Source: Amaranthus tricolor (taxonomy: Eukaryota; Streptophyta; Magnoliopsida; Caryophyllales; Amaranthaceae). From it: 64,000 bases of DNA. Shown here in pieces: positions 9,481 to 22,938 of this stretch. How positions within the stretch are numbered: the first letter of the stretch is position 1; the number at the start of each line of letters is the position of its first letter. The DNA lies in the NCBI RefSeq assembly GCF_026212465.1, contig NC_080052.1, forward strand, positions 11,652,166 to 11,716,165. Direction: 5' to 3'. The translations under genes were made by a program, and so were the position numbers. The notes under the pieces are model-generated. The model was not told the DNA's origin and searched no databases. It saw nothing but the letters and a program-made list of their open reading frames with translations.

Positions 9481-10034
9481 GTTCATTCACCGTAACAGTT
9501 TGTATACATGCGCATTGCCGACCAAAAAAAAACCCAGAGCATTCCAAAGCTCGTAAACTCGCAACCGAGACCCCTCTTTCGAGCCTTCTTCTTCCCAAAT
9601 ACTGTTTTTCACCCTCCCGGTATTGTCCCATTCCCAAAAGAGTCCGCCGTCTGTAAAAGCAAGGTGAACTCGCAACAAAAAAAAGACAAAATGTTTATGA
9701 AATCCGCGCAACACTTGGAAATCAAGAGGCCATCCATGCCAGGCACGCTTCCGCGGGGAGTTCCGACGGGTCCGGTGCAATTTCCGCTTACACGAACGCA
9801 CCGATGCACGCCTCTTTCGAACAATTCGTTCGTATGCGCATCGACCCGCGTCAACGGGTCCTTACCTTCGAGTGCCCGTAAATTCGAGGTCGGGACCCGG
9901 TTGCGAGTTATATTTTTATAAATAAAATTACTTCCAAAGAGTATAATACTATAATCACCGAAATGCCTTTTGCTCAAGTGGAGCGGAAAGAATTCGCAAA
10001 TGAAAACGATAAAAAAAAAAAAAGAAGGGAAAAA

Positions 10035-10153
10035 GGGGTGCAACACGAGGACTTCCCAGGAGGTCACCCATCCTAATACTACTCTCGCCCAAGCACGCTT
10101 AACTGCGGAGTTCTGATGGGATCCGGTGCATTAGTGCTGGTATGATCGCACCC
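10035..10153 (-). rRNA. 5S rRNA: 5S rRNA gene, copy 16
   Basis: Full length, T78, C at -18; common unit type. Confidence 0.97.
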
Positions 10154-10707
10154 GTTCATTCACCGTAACAGTTTGTATACATGCGCATTGCCGACCAAAA
10201 AAAAACCCAGAGCATTCCAAAGCTCGTAAACTCGCAACCGAGACCCCTCTTTCGAGCCTTCTTCTTCCCAAATACTGTTTTTCACCCTCCCGGTATTGTC
10301 CCATTCCCAAAAGAGTCCGCCGTCTGTAAAAGCAAGGTGAACTCGCAACAAAAAAAAGACAAAATGTTTATGAAATCCGCGCAACACTTGGAAATCAAGA
10401 GGCCATCCATGCCAGGCACGCTTCCGCGGGGAGTTCCGACGGGTCCGGTGCAATTTCCGCTTACACGAACGCACCGATGCACGCCTCTTTCGAACAATTC
10501 GTTCGTATGCGCATCGACCCGCGTCAACGGGTCCTTACCTTCGAGTGCCCGTAAATTCGAGGTCGGGACCCGGTTGCGAGTTATATTTTTATAAATAAAA
10601 TTACTTCCAAAGAGTATAATACTATAATCACCGAAATGCCTTTTGCTCAAGTGGAGCGGAAAGAATTCGCAAATGAAAACGATAAAAAAAAAAAAAGAAG
10701 GGAAAAA

Positions 10708-10826
10708 GGGGTGCAACACGAGGACTTCCCAGGAGGTCACCCATCCTAATACTACTCTCGCCCAAGCACGCTTAACTGCGGAGTTCTGATGGGATCCGGT
10801 GCATTAGTGCTGGTATGATCGCACCC
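10708..10826 (-). rRNA. 5S rRNA: 5S rRNA gene, copy 17
   Basis: Full length, T78, C at -18. Right-hand spacer has G at 11276 in the AT-rich tract. Confidence 0.97.
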
Positions 10827-11380
10827 GTTCATTCACCGTAACAGTTTGTATACATGCGCATTGCCGACCAAAAAAAAACCCAGAGCATTCCAAAGCTCGT
10901 AAACTCGCAACCGAGACCCCTCTTTCGAGCCTTCTTCTTCCCAAATACTGTTTTTCACCCTCCCGGTATTGTCCCATTCCCAAAAGAGTCCGCCGTCTGT
11001 AAAAGCAAGGTGAACTCGCAACAAAAAAAAGACAAAATGTTTATGAAATCCGCGCAACACTTGGAAATCAAGAGGCCATCCATGCCAGGCACGCTTCCGC
11101 GGGGAGTTCCGACGGGTCCGGTGCAATTTCCGCTTACACGAACGCACCGATGCACGCCTCTTTCGAACAATTCGTTCGTATGCGCATCGACCCGCGTCAA
11201 CGGGTCCTTACCTTCGAGTGCCCGTAAATTCGAGGTCGGGACCCGGTTGCGAGTTATATTTTTATAAATAAAATTGCTTCCAAAGAGTATAATACTATAA
11301 TCACCGAAATGCCTTTTGCTCAAGTGGAGCGGAAAGAATTCGCAAATGAAAACGATAAAAAAAAAAAAAGAAGGGAAAAA

Positions 11381-11499
11381 GGGGTGCAACACGAGGACTT
11401 CCCAGGAGGTCACCCATCCTAATACTACTCTCGCCCAAGCACGCTTAACTGCGGAGTTCTGATGGGATCCGGTGCATTAGTGCTGGTATGATCGCACCC
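11381..11499 (-). rRNA. 5S rRNA: 5S rRNA gene, copy 18
   Basis: Full length, T78, C at -18; common unit type. Confidence 0.97.
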
Positions 11500-12053
11500 G
11501 TTCATTCACCGTAACAGTTTGTATACATGCGCATTGCCGACCAAAAAAAAACCCAGAGCATTCCAAAGCTCGTAAACTCGCAACCGAGACCCCTCTTTCG
11601 AGCCTTCTTCTTCCCAAATACTGTTTTTCACCCTCCCGGTATTGTCCCATTCCCAAAAGAGTCCGCCGTCTGTAAAAGCAAGGTGAACTCGCAACAAAAA
11701 AAAGACAAAATGTTTATGAAATCCGCGCAACACTTGGAAATCAAGAGGCCATCCATGCCAGGCACGCTTCCGCGGGGAGTTCCGACGGGTCCGGTGCAAT
11801 TTCCGCTTACACGAACGCACCGATGCACGCCTCTTTCGAACAATTCGTTCGTATGCGCATCGACCCGCGTCAACGGGTCCTTACCTTCGAGTGCCCGTAA
11901 ATTCGAGGTCGGGACCCGGTTGCGAGTTATATTTTTATAAATAAAATTACTTCCAAAGAGTATAATACTATAATCACCGAAATGCCTTTTGCTCAAGTGG
12001 AGCGGAAAGAATTCGCAAATGAAAACGATAAAAAAAAAAAAAGAAGGGAAAAA

Positions 12054-12172
12054 GGGGTGCAACACGAGGACTTCCCAGGAGGTCACCCATCCTAATACTA
12101 CTCTCGCCCAAGCACGCTTAACTGCGGAGTTCTGATGGGATCCGGTGCATTAGTGCTGGTATGATCGCACCC
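12054..12172 (-). rRNA. 5S rRNA: 5S rRNA gene, copy 19
   Basis: Full length, T78, C at -18. Relic to the right has A at 12486, as in copy 14's spacer. Confidence 0.97.
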
Positions 12173-12726
12173 GTTCATTCACCGTAACAGTTTGTATACA
12201 TGCGCATTGCCGACCAAAAAAAAACCCAGAGCATTCCAAAGCTCGTAAACTCGCAACCGAGACCCCTCTTTCGAGCCTTCTTCTTCCCAAATACTGTTTT
12301 TCACCCTCCCGGTATTGTCCCATTCCCAAAAGAGTCCGCCGTCTGTAAAAGCAAGGTGAACTCGCAACAAAAAAAAGACAAAATGTTTATGAAATCCGCG
12401 CAACACTTGGAAATCAAGAGGCCATCCATGCCAGGCACGCTTCCGCGGGGAGTTCCGACGGGTCCGGTGCAATTTCCGCTTACACAAACGCACCGATGCA
12501 CGCCTCTTTCGAACAATTCGTTCGTATGCGCATCGACCCGCGTCAACGGGTCCTTACCTTCGAGTGCCCGTAAATTCGAGGTCGGGACCCGGTTGCGAGT
12601 TATATTTTTATAAATAAAATTACTTCCAAAGAGTATAATACTATAATCACCGAAATGCCTTTTGCTCAAGTGGAGCGGAAAGAATTCGCAAATGAAAACG
12701 ATAAAAAAAAAAAAAGAAGGGAAAAA

Positions 12727-12845
12727 GGGGTGCAACACGAGGACTTCCCAGGAGGTCACCCATCCTAATACTACTCTCGCCCAAGCACGCTTAACTGCGG
12801 AGTTCTGATGGGATCCGGTGCATTAGTGCTGGTATGATCGCACCC
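12727..12845 (-). rRNA. 5S rRNA: 5S rRNA gene, copy 20
   Basis: Full length, T78, C at -18; common unit type. Confidence 0.97.
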
Positions 12846-13399
12846 GTTCATTCACCGTAACAGTTTGTATACATGCGCATTGCCGACCAAAAAAAAACCC
12901 AGAGCATTCCAAAGCTCGTAAACTCGCAACCGAGACCCCTCTTTCGAGCCTTCTTCTTCCCAAATACTGTTTTTCACCCTCCCGGTATTGTCCCATTCCC
13001 AAAAGAGTCCGCCGTCTGTAAAAGCAAGGTGAACTCGCAACAAAAAAAAGACAAAATGTTTATGAAATCCGCGCAACACTTGGAAATCAAGAGGCCATCC
13101 ATGCCAGGCACGCTTCCGCGGGGAGTTCCGACGGGTCCGGTGCAATTTCCGCTTACACGAACGCACCGATGCACGCCTCTTTCGAACAATTCGTTCGTAT
13201 GCGCATCGACCCGCGTCAACGGGTCCTTACCTTCGAGTGCCCGTAAATTCGAGGTCGGGACCCGGTTGCGAGTTATATTTTTATAAATAAAATTACTTCC
13301 AAAGAGTATAATACTATAATCACCGAAATGCCTTTTGCTCAAGTGGAGCGGAAAGAATTCGCAAATGAAAACGATAAAAAAAAAAAAAGAAGGGAAAAA

Positions 13400-13518
13400 G
13401 GGGTGCAACACGAGGACTTCCCAGGAGGTCACCCATCCTAATACTACTCTCGCCCAAGCACGCTTAACTGCGGAGTTCTGATGGGATCCGGTGCATTAGT
13501 GCTGGTATGATCGCACCC
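13400..13518 (-). rRNA. 5S rRNA: 5S rRNA gene, copy 21
   Basis: Full length, T78, C at -18; common unit type. Confidence 0.97.
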
Positions 13519-14072
13519 GTTCATTCACCGTAACAGTTTGTATACATGCGCATTGCCGACCAAAAAAAAACCCAGAGCATTCCAAAGCTCGTAAACTCGC
13601 AACCGAGACCCCTCTTTCGAGCCTTCTTCTTCCCAAATACTGTTTTTCACCCTCCCGGTATTGTCCCATTCCCAAAAGAGTCCGCCGTCTGTAAAAGCAA
13701 GGTGAACTCGCAACAAAAAAAAGACAAAATGTTTATGAAATCCGCGCAACACTTGGAAATCAAGAGGCCATCCATGCCAGGCACGCTTCCGCGGGGAGTT
13801 CCGACGGGTCCGGTGCAATTTCCGCTTACACGAACGCACCGATGCACGCCTCTTTCGAACAATTCGTTCGTATGCGCATCGACCCGCGTCAACGGGTCCT
13901 TACCTTCGAGTGCCCGTAAATTCGAGGTCGGGACCCGGTTGCGAGTTATATTTTTATAAATAAAATTACTTCCAAAGAGTATAATACTATAATCACCGAA
14001 ATGCCTTTTGCTCAAGTGGAGCGGAAAGAATTCGCAAATGAAAACGATAAAAAAAAAAAAAGAAGGGAAAAA

Positions 14073-14191
14073 GGGGTGCAACACGAGGACTTCCCAGGAG
14101 GTCACCCATCCTAATACTACTCTCGCCCAAGCACGCTTAACTGCGGAGTTCTGATGGGATCCGGTGCATTAGTGCTGGTATGATCGCACCC
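14073..14191 (-). rRNA. 5S rRNA: 5S rRNA gene, copy 22
   Basis: Full length, T78, C at -18. Right-hand spacer has G at 14641, as in copy 17's. Confidence 0.97.
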
Positions 14192-14745
14192 GTTCATTCA
14201 CCGTAACAGTTTGTATACATGCGCATTGCCGACCAAAAAAAAACCCAGAGCATTCCAAAGCTCGTAAACTCGCAACCGAGACCCCTCTTTCGAGCCTTCT
14301 TCTTCCCAAATACTGTTTTTCACCCTCCCGGTATTGTCCCATTCCCAAAAGAGTCCGCCGTCTGTAAAAGCAAGGTGAACTCGCAACAAAAAAAAGACAA
14401 AATGTTTATGAAATCCGCGCAACACTTGGAAATCAAGAGGCCATCCATGCCAGGCACGCTTCCGCGGGGAGTTCCGACGGGTCCGGTGCAATTTCCGCTT
14501 ACACGAACGCACCGATGCACGCCTCTTTCGAACAATTCGTTCGTATGCGCATCGACCCGCGTCAACGGGTCCTTACCTTCGAGTGCCCGTAAATTCGAGG
14601 TCGGGACCCGGTTGCGAGTTATATTTTTATAAATAAAATTGCTTCCAAAGAGTATAATACTATAATCACCGAAATGCCTTTTGCTCAAGTGGAGCGGAAA
14701 GAATTCGCAAATGAAAACGATAAAAAAAAAAAAAGAAGGGAAAAA

Positions 14746-14864
14746 GGGGTGCAACACGAGGACTTCCCAGGAGGTCACCCATCCTAATACTACTCTCGCC
14801 CAAGCACGCTTAACTGCGGAGTTCTGATGGGATCCGGTGCATTAGTGCTGGTATGATCGCACCC
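14746..14864 (-). rRNA. 5S rRNA: 5S rRNA gene, copy 23
   Basis: Full length, T78, C at -18. Relic to the right has A at 15178. Confidence 0.97.
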
Positions 14865-15418
14865 GTTCATTCACCGTAACAGTTTGTATACATGCGCATT
14901 GCCGACCAAAAAAAAACCCAGAGCATTCCAAAGCTCGTAAACTCGCAACCGAGACCCCTCTTTCGAGCCTTCTTCTTCCCAAATACTGTTTTTCACCCTC
15001 CCGGTATTGTCCCATTCCCAAAAGAGTCCGCCGTCTGTAAAAGCAAGGTGAACTCGCAACAAAAAAAAGACAAAATGTTTATGAAATCCGCGCAACACTT
15101 GGAAATCAAGAGGCCATCCATGCCAGGCACGCTTCCGCGGGGAGTTCCGACGGGTCCGGTGCAATTTCCGCTTACACAAACGCACCGATGCACGCCTCTT
15201 TCGAACAATTCGTTCGTATGCGCATCGACCCGCGTCAACGGGTCCTTACCTTCGAGTGCCCGTAAATTCGAGGTCGGGACCCGGTTGCGAGTTATATTTT
15301 TATAAATAAAATTACTTCCAAAGAGTATAATACTATAATCACCGAAATGCCTTTTGCTCAAGTGGAGCGGAAAGAATTCGCAAATGAAAACGATAAAAAA
15401 AAAAAAAGAAGGGAAAAA

Positions 15419-15537
15419 GGGGTGCAACACGAGGACTTCCCAGGAGGTCACCCATCCTAATACTACTCTCGCCCAAGCACGCTTAACTGCGGAGTTCTGA
15501 TGGGATCCGGTGCATTAGTGCTGGTATGATCGCACCC
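15419..15537 (-). rRNA. 5S rRNA: 5S rRNA gene, copy 24
   Basis: Full length, T78, C at -18; common unit type. Confidence 0.97.
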
Positions 15538-16091
15538 GTTCATTCACCGTAACAGTTTGTATACATGCGCATTGCCGACCAAAAAAAAACCCAGAGCATT
15601 CCAAAGCTCGTAAACTCGCAACCGAGACCCCTCTTTCGAGCCTTCTTCTTCCCAAATACTGTTTTTCACCCTCCCGGTATTGTCCCATTCCCAAAAGAGT
15701 CCGCCGTCTGTAAAAGCAAGGTGAACTCGCAACAAAAAAAAGACAAAATGTTTATGAAATCCGCGCAACACTTGGAAATCAAGAGGCCATCCATGCCAGG
15801 CACGCTTCCGCGGGGAGTTCCGACGGGTCCGGTGCAATTTCCGCTTACACGAACGCACCGATGCACGCCTCTTTCGAACAATTCGTTCGTATGCGCATCG
15901 ACCCGCGTCAACGGGTCCTTACCTTCGAGTGCCCGTAAATTCGAGGTCGGGACCCGGTTGCGAGTTATATTTTTATAAATAAAATTACTTCCAAAGAGTA
16001 TAATACTATAATCACCGAAATGCCTTTTGCTCAAGTGGAGCGGAAAGAATTCGCAAATGAAAACGATAAAAAAAAAAAAAGAAGGGAAAAA

Positions 16092-16210
16092 GGGGTGCAA
16101 CACGAGGACTTCCCAGGAGGTCACCCATCCTAATACTACTCTCGCCCAAGCACGCTTAACTGCGGAGTTCTGATGGGATCCGGTGCATTAGTGCTGGTAT
16201 GATCGCACCC
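16092..16210 (-). rRNA. 5S rRNA: 5S rRNA gene, copy 25
   Basis: Full length, T78 but T at -18. Right-hand spacer has T at 16633. Confidence 0.97.
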
Positions 16211-16764
16211 GTTCATTCACCGTAACAATTTGTATACATGCGCATTGCCGACCAAAAAAAAACCCAGAGCATTCCAAAGCTCGTAAACTCGCAACCGAGA
16301 CCCCTCTTTCGAGCCTTCTTCTTCCCAAATACTGTTTTTCACCCTCCCGGTATTGTCCCATTCCCAAAAGAGTCCGCCGTCTGTAAAAGCAAGGTGAACT
16401 CGCAACAAAAAAAAGACAAAATGTTTATGAAATCCGCGCAACACTTGGAAATCAAGAGGCCATCCATGCCAGGCACGCTTCCGCGGGGAGTTCCGACGGG
16501 TCCGGTGCAATTTCCGCTTACACGAACGCACCGATGCACGCCTCTTTCGAACAATTCGTTCGTATGCGCATCGACCCGCGTCAACGGGTCCTTACCTTCG
16601 AGTGCCCGTAAATTCGAGGTCGGGACCCGGTTTCGAGTTATATTTTTATAAATAAAATTACTTCCAAAGAGTATAATACTATAATCACCGAAATGCCTTT
16701 TGCTCAAGTGGAGCGGAAAGAATTCGCAAATGAAAACGATAAAAAAAAAAAAAGAAGGGAAAAA

Positions 16765-16883
16765 GGGGTGCAACACGAGGACTTCCCAGGAGGTCACCCA
16801 TCCTAATACTACTCTCGCCCAAGCACGCTTAACTGCGGAGTTCTGATGGGATCCGGTGCATTAGTGCTGGTATGATCGCACCC
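16765..16883 (-). rRNA. 5S rRNA: 5S rRNA gene, copy 26
   Basis: Full length, T78, T at -18. Confidence 0.97.
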
Positions 16884-17437
16884 GTTCATTCACCGTAACA
16901 ATTTGTATACATGCGCATTGCCGACCAAAAAAAAACCCAGAGCATTCCAAAGCTCGTAAACTCGCAACCGAGACCCCTCTTTCGAGCCTTCTTCTTCCCA
17001 AATACTGTTTTTCACCCTCCCGGTATTGTCCCATTCCCAAAAGAGTCCGCCGTCTGTAAAAGCAAGGTGAACTCGCAACAAAAAAAAGACAAAATGTTTA
17101 TGAAATCCGCGCAACACTTGGAAATCAAGAGGCCATCCATGCCAGGCACGCTTCCGCGGGGAGTTCCGACGGGTCCGGTGCAATTTCCGCTTACACGAAC
17201 GCACCGATGCACGCCTCTTTCGAACAATTCGTTCGTATGCGCATCGACCCGCGTCAACGGGTCCTTACCTTCGAGTGCCCGTAAATTCGAGGTCGGGACC
17301 CGGTTGCGAGTTATATTTTTATAAATAAAATTACTTCCAAAGAGTATAATACTATAATCACCGAAATGCCTTTTGCTCAAGTGGAGCGGAAAGAATTCGC
17401 AAATGAAAACGATAAAAAAAAAAAAAGAAGGGAAAAA

Positions 17438-17556
17438 GGGGTGCAACACGAGGACTTCCCAGGAGGTCACCCATCCTAATACTACTCTCGCCCAAGCACG
17501 CTTAACTGCGGAGTTCTGATGGGATCCGGTGCATTAGTGCTGGTATGATCGCACCC
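17438..17556 (-). rRNA. 5S rRNA: 5S rRNA gene, copy 27
   Basis: Full length, T78, C at -18. Right-hand spacer has T at 17979. Confidence 0.97.
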
Positions 17557-18110
17557 GTTCATTCACCGTAACAGTTTGTATACATGCGCATTGCCGACCA
17601 AAAAAAAACCCAGAGCATTCCAAAGCTCGTAAACTCGCAACCGAGACCCCTCTTTCGAGCCTTCTTCTTCCCAAATACTGTTTTTCACCCTCCCGGTATT
17701 GTCCCATTCCCAAAAGAGTCCGCCGTCTGTAAAAGCAAGGTGAACTCGCAACAAAAAAAAGACAAAATGTTTATGAAATCCGCGCAACACTTGGAAATCA
17801 AGAGGCCATCCATGCCAGGCACGCTTCCGCGGGGAGTTCCGACGGGTCCGGTGCAATTTCCGCTTACACGAACGCACCGATGCACGCCTCTTTCGAACAA
17901 TTCGTTCGTATGCGCATCGACCCGCGTCAACGGGTCCTTACCTTCGAGTGCCCGTAAATTCGAGGTCGGGACCCGGTTTCGAGTTATATTTTTATAAATA
18001 AAATTACTTCCAAAGAGTATAATACTATAATCACCGAAATGCCTTTTGCTCAAGTGGAGCGGAAAGAATTCGCAAATGAAAACGATAAAAAAAAAAAAAG
18101 AAGGGAAAAA

Positions 18111-18229
18111 GGGGTGCAACACGAGGACTTCCCAGGAGGTCACCCATCCTAATACTACTCTCGCCCAAGCACGCTTAACTGCGGAGTTCTGATGGGATCC
18201 GGTGCATTAGTGCTGGTATGATCGCACCC
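18111..18229 (-). rRNA. 5S rRNA: 5S rRNA gene, copy 28
   Basis: Full length, T78, T at -18. Confidence 0.97.
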
Positions 18230-18783
18230 GTTCATTCACCGTAACAATTTGTATACATGCGCATTGCCGACCAAAAAAAAACCCAGAGCATTCCAAAGCT
18301 CGTAAACTCGCAACCGAGACCCCTCTTTCGAGCCTTCTTCTTCCCAAATACTGTTTTTCACCCTCCCGGTATTGTCCCATTCCCAAAAGAGTCCGCCGTC
18401 TGTAAAAGCAAGGTGAACTCGCAACAAAAAAAAGACAAAATGTTTATGAAATCCGCGCAACACTTGGAAATCAAGAGGCCATCCATGCCAGGCACGCTTC
18501 CGCGGGGAGTTCCGACGGGTCCGGTGCAATTTCCGCTTACACGAACGCACCGATGCACGCCTCTTTCGAACAATTCGTTCGTATGCGCATCGACCCGCGT
18601 CAACGGGTCCTTACCTTCGAGTGCCCGTAAATTCGAGGTCGGGACCCGGTTGCGAGTTATATTTTTATAAATAAAATTACTTCCAAAGAGTATAATACTA
18701 TAATCACCGAAATGCCTTTTGCTCAAGTGGAGCGGAAAGAATTCGCAAATGAAAACGATAAAAAAAAAAAAAGAAGGGAAAAA

Positions 18784-18902
18784 GGGGTGCAACACGAGGA
18801 CTTCCCAGGAGGTCACCCATCCTAATACTACTCTCGCCCAAGCACGCTTAACTGCGGAGTTCTGATGGGATCCGGTGCATTAGTGCTGGTATGATCGCAC
18901 CC
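18784..18902 (-). rRNA. 5S rRNA: 5S rRNA gene, copy 29
   Basis: Full length, T78, C at -18. Spacer T at 19325. First unit of the six-unit duplication. Confidence 0.97.
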
Positions 18903-19456
18903 GTTCATTCACCGTAACAGTTTGTATACATGCGCATTGCCGACCAAAAAAAAACCCAGAGCATTCCAAAGCTCGTAAACTCGCAACCGAGACCCCTCTT
19001 TCGAGCCTTCTTCTTCCCAAATACTGTTTTTCACCCTCCCGGTATTGTCCCATTCCCAAAAGAGTCCGCCGTCTGTAAAAGCAAGGTGAACTCGCAACAA
19101 AAAAAAGACAAAATGTTTATGAAATCCGCGCAACACTTGGAAATCAAGAGGCCATCCATGCCAGGCACGCTTCCGCGGGGAGTTCCGACGGGTCCGGTGC
19201 AATTTCCGCTTACACGAACGCACCGATGCACGCCTCTTTCGAACAATTCGTTCGTATGCGCATCGACCCGCGTCAACGGGTCCTTACCTTCGAGTGCCCG
19301 TAAATTCGAGGTCGGGACCCGGTTTCGAGTTATATTTTTATAAATAAAATTACTTCCAAAGAGTATAATACTATAATCACCGAAATGCCTTTTGCTCAAG
19401 TGGAGCGGAAAGAATTCGCAAATGAAAACGATAAAAAAAAAAAAAGAAGGGAAAAA

Positions 19457-19575
19457 GGGGTGCAACACGAGGACTTCCCAGGAGGTCACCCATCCTAATA
19501 CTACTCTCGCCCAAGCACGCTTAACTGCGGAGTTCTGATGGGATCCGGTGCATTAGTGCTGGTATGATCGCACCC
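19457..19575 (-). rRNA. 5S rRNA: 5S rRNA gene, copy 30
   Basis: Full length, T78, T at -18. Confidence 0.97.
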
Positions 19576-20129
19576 GTTCATTCACCGTAACAATTTGTAT
19601 ACATGCGCATTGCCGACCAAAAAAAAACCCAGAGCATTCCAAAGCTCGTAAACTCGCAACCGAGACCCCTCTTTCGAGCCTTCTTCTTCCCAAATACTGT
19701 TTTTCACCCTCCCGGTATTGTCCCATTCCCAAAAGAGTCCGCCGTCTGTAAAAGCAAGGTGAACTCGCAACAAAAAAAAGACAAAATGTTTATGAAATCC
19801 GCGCAACACTTGGAAATCAAGAGGCCATCCATGCCAGGCACGCTTCCGCGGGGAGTTCCGACGGGTCCGGTGCAATTTCCGCTTACACGAACGCACCGAT
19901 GCACGCCTCTTTCGAACAATTCGTTCGTATGCGCATCGACCCGCGTCAACGGGTCCTTACCTTCGAGTGCCCGTAAATTCGAGGTCGGGACCCGGTTGCG
20001 AGTTATATTTTTATAAATAAAATTACTTCCAAAGAGTATAATACTATAATCACCGAAATGCCTTTTGCTCAAGTGGAGCGGAAAGAATTCGCAAATGAAA
20101 ACGATAAAAAAAAAAAAAGAAGGGAAAAA

Positions 20130-20248
20130 GGGGTGCAACACGAGGACTTCCCAGGAGGTCACCCATCCTAATACTACTCTCGCCCAAGCACGCTTAACTG
20201 CGGAGTTCTGATGGGATCCGGTGCATTAGTGCTGGTATGATCGCACCC
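20130..20248 (-). rRNA. 5S rRNA: 5S rRNA gene, copy 31
   Basis: Full length, T78, C at -18. Right-hand spacer has a 12-base A-tract. Confidence 0.97.
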
Positions 20249-20801
20249 GTTCATTCACCGTAACAGTTTGTATACATGCGCATTGCCGACCAAAAAAAAA
20301 CCCAGAGCATTCCAAAGCTCGTAAACTCGCAACCGAGACCCCTCTTTCGAGCCTTCTTCTTCCCAAATACTGTTTTTCACCCTCCCGGTATTGTCCCATT
20401 CCCAAAAGAGTCCGCCGTCTGTAAAAGCAAGGTGAACTCGCAACAAAAAAAAGACAAAATGTTTATGAAATCCGCGCAACACTTGGAAATCAAGAGGCCA
20501 TCCATGCCAGGCACGCTTCCGCGGGGAGTTCCGACGGGTCCGGTGCAATTTCCGCTTACACGAACGCACCGATGCACGCCTCTTTCGAACAATTCGTTCG
20601 TATGCGCATCGACCCGCGTCAACGGGTCCTTACCTTCGAGTGCCCGTAAATTCGAGGTCGGGACCCGGTTGCGAGTTATATTTTTATAAATAAAATTACT
20701 TCCAAAGAGTATAATACTATAATCACCGAAATGCCTTTTGCTCAAGTGGAGCGGAAAGAATTCGCAAATGAAAACGATAAAAAAAAAAAAGAAGGGAAAA
20801 A

Positions 20802-20920
20802 GGGGTGCAACACGAGGACTTCCCAGGAGGTCACCCATCCTAATACTACTCTCGCCCAAGCACGCTTAACTGCGGAGTTCTGATGGGATCCGGTGCATTA
20901 GTGCTGGTATGATCGCACCC
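20802..20920 (-). rRNA. 5S rRNA: 5S rRNA gene, copy 32
   Basis: Full length, T78, T at -18; backup terminator T12. Confidence 0.97.
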
Positions 20921-21474
20921 GTTCATTCACCGTAACAATTTGTATACATGCGCATTGCCGACCAAAAAAAAACCCAGAGCATTCCAAAGCTCGTAAACTC
21001 GCAACCGAGACCCCTCTTTCGAGCCTTCTTCTTCCCAAATACTGTTTTTCACCCTCCCGGTATTGTCCCATTCCCAAAAGAGTCCGCCGTCTGTAAAAGC
21101 AAGGTGAACTCGCAACAAAAAAAAGACAAAATGTTTATGAAATCCGCGCAACACTTGGAAATCAAGAGGCCATCCATGCCAGGCACGCTTCCGCGGGGAG
21201 TTCCGACGGGTCCGGTGCAATTTCCGCTTACACGAACGCACCGATGCACGCCTCTTTCGAACAATTCGTTCGTATGCGCATCGACCCGCGTCAACGGGTC
21301 CTTACCTTCGAGTGCCCGTAAATTCGAGGTCGGGACCCGGTTGCGAGTTATATTTTTATAAATAAAATTACTTCCAAAGAGTATAATACTATAATCACCG
21401 AAATGCCTTTTGCTCAAGTGGAGCGGAAAGAATTCGCAAATGAAAACGATAAAAAAAAAAAAAGAAGGGAAAAA

Positions 21475-21593
21475 GGGGTGCAACACGAGGACTTCCCAGG
21501 AGGTCACCCATCCTAATACTACTCTCGCCCAAGCACGCTTAACTGCGGAGTTCTGATGGGATCCGGTGCATTAGTGCTGGTATGATCGCACCC
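21475..21593 (-). rRNA. 5S rRNA: 5S rRNA gene, copy 33
   Basis: Full length, T78, C at -18. Confidence 0.97.
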
Positions 21594-22147
21594 GTTCATT
21601 CACCGTAACAGTTTGTATACATGCGCATTGCCGACCAAAAAAAAACCCAGAGCATTCCAAAGCTCGTAAACTCGCAACCGAGACCCCTCTTTCGAGCCTT
21701 CTTCTTCCCAAATACTGTTTTTCACCCTCCCGGTATTGTCCCATTCCCAAAAGAGTCCGCCGTCTGTAAAAGCAAGGTGAACTCGCAACAAAAAAAAGAC
21801 AAAATGTTTATGAAATCCGCGCAACACTTGGAAATCAAGAGGCCATCCATGCCAGGCACGCTTCCGCGGGGAGTTCCGACGGGTCCGGTGCAATTTCCGC
21901 TTACACGAACGCACCGATGCACGCCTCTTTCGAACAATTCGTTCGTATGCGCATCGACCCGCGTCAACGGGTCCTTACCTTCGAGTGCCCGTAAATTCGA
22001 GGTCGGGACCCGGTTGCGAGTTATATTTTTATAAATAAAATTACTTCCAAAGAGTATAATACTATAATCACCGAAATGCCTTTTGCTCAAGTGGAGCGGA
22101 AAGAATTCGCAAATGAAAACGATAAAAAAAAAAAAAGAAGGGAAAAA

Positions 22148-22266
22148 GGGGTGCAACACGAGGACTTCCCAGGAGGTCACCCATCCTAATACTACTCTCG
22201 CCCAAGCACGCTTAACTGCGGAGTTCTGATGGGATCCGGTGCATTAGTGCTGGTATGATCGCACCC
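22148..22266 (-). rRNA. 5S rRNA: 5S rRNA gene, copy 34
   Basis: Full length, T78, C at -18. Right-hand spacer has a 12-base A-tract. Confidence 0.97.
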
Positions 22267-22819
22267 GTTCATTCACCGTAACAGTTTGTATACATGCGCA
22301 TTGCCGACCAAAAAAAAACCCAGAGCATTCCAAAGCTCGTAAACTCGCAACCGAGACCCCTCTTTCGAGCCTTCTTCTTCCCAAATACTGTTTTTCACCC
22401 TCCCGGTATTGTCCCATTCCCAAAAGAGTCCGCCGTCTGTAAAAGCAAGGTGAACTCGCAACAAAAAAAAGACAAAATGTTTATGAAATCCGCGCAACAC
22501 TTGGAAATCAAGAGGCCATCCATGCCAGGCACGCTTCCGCGGGGAGTTCCGACGGGTCCGGTGCAATTTCCGCTTACACGAACGCACCGATGCACGCCTC
22601 TTTCGAACAATTCGTTCGTATGCGCATCGACCCGCGTCAACGGGTCCTTACCTTCGAGTGCCCGTAAATTCGAGGTCGGGACCCGGTTGCGAGTTATATT
22701 TTTATAAATAAAATTACTTCCAAAGAGTATAATACTATAATCACCGAAATGCCTTTTGCTCAAGTGGAGCGGAAAGAATTCGCAAATGAAAACGATAAAA
22801 AAAAAAAAGAAGGGAAAAA

Positions 22820-22938
22820 GGGGTGCAACACGAGGACTTCCCAGGAGGTCACCCATCCTAATACTACTCTCGCCCAAGCACGCTTAACTGCGGAGTTCTG
22901 ATGGGATCCGGTGCATTAGTGCTGGTATGATCGCACCC
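22820..22938 (-). rRNA. 5S rRNA: 5S rRNA gene, copy 35
   Basis: Full length, T78, C at -18. Spacer T at 23361 matches copy 29's; second half of the six-unit duplication starts here. Confidence 0.97.

Larger units (their letters stand above)
8689..15418. repeat. Five-unit (3365 bp) duplication with one unit lost
   Basis: A at 9121 and 12486, and G at 11276 and 14641, are each 3365 bp apart, equal to five units. The next A, at 15178, comes four units on rather than five, which fits a later loss of one unit. Confidence 0.7.
16092..20129. repeat. Three two-unit (1346 bp) repeats marked by a spacer T
   Basis: T replaces G at 16633, 17979 and 19325, in alternate spacers exactly 1346 bp apart. In the last two dimers C and T at -18 alternate in step. 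Confidence 0.75.
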
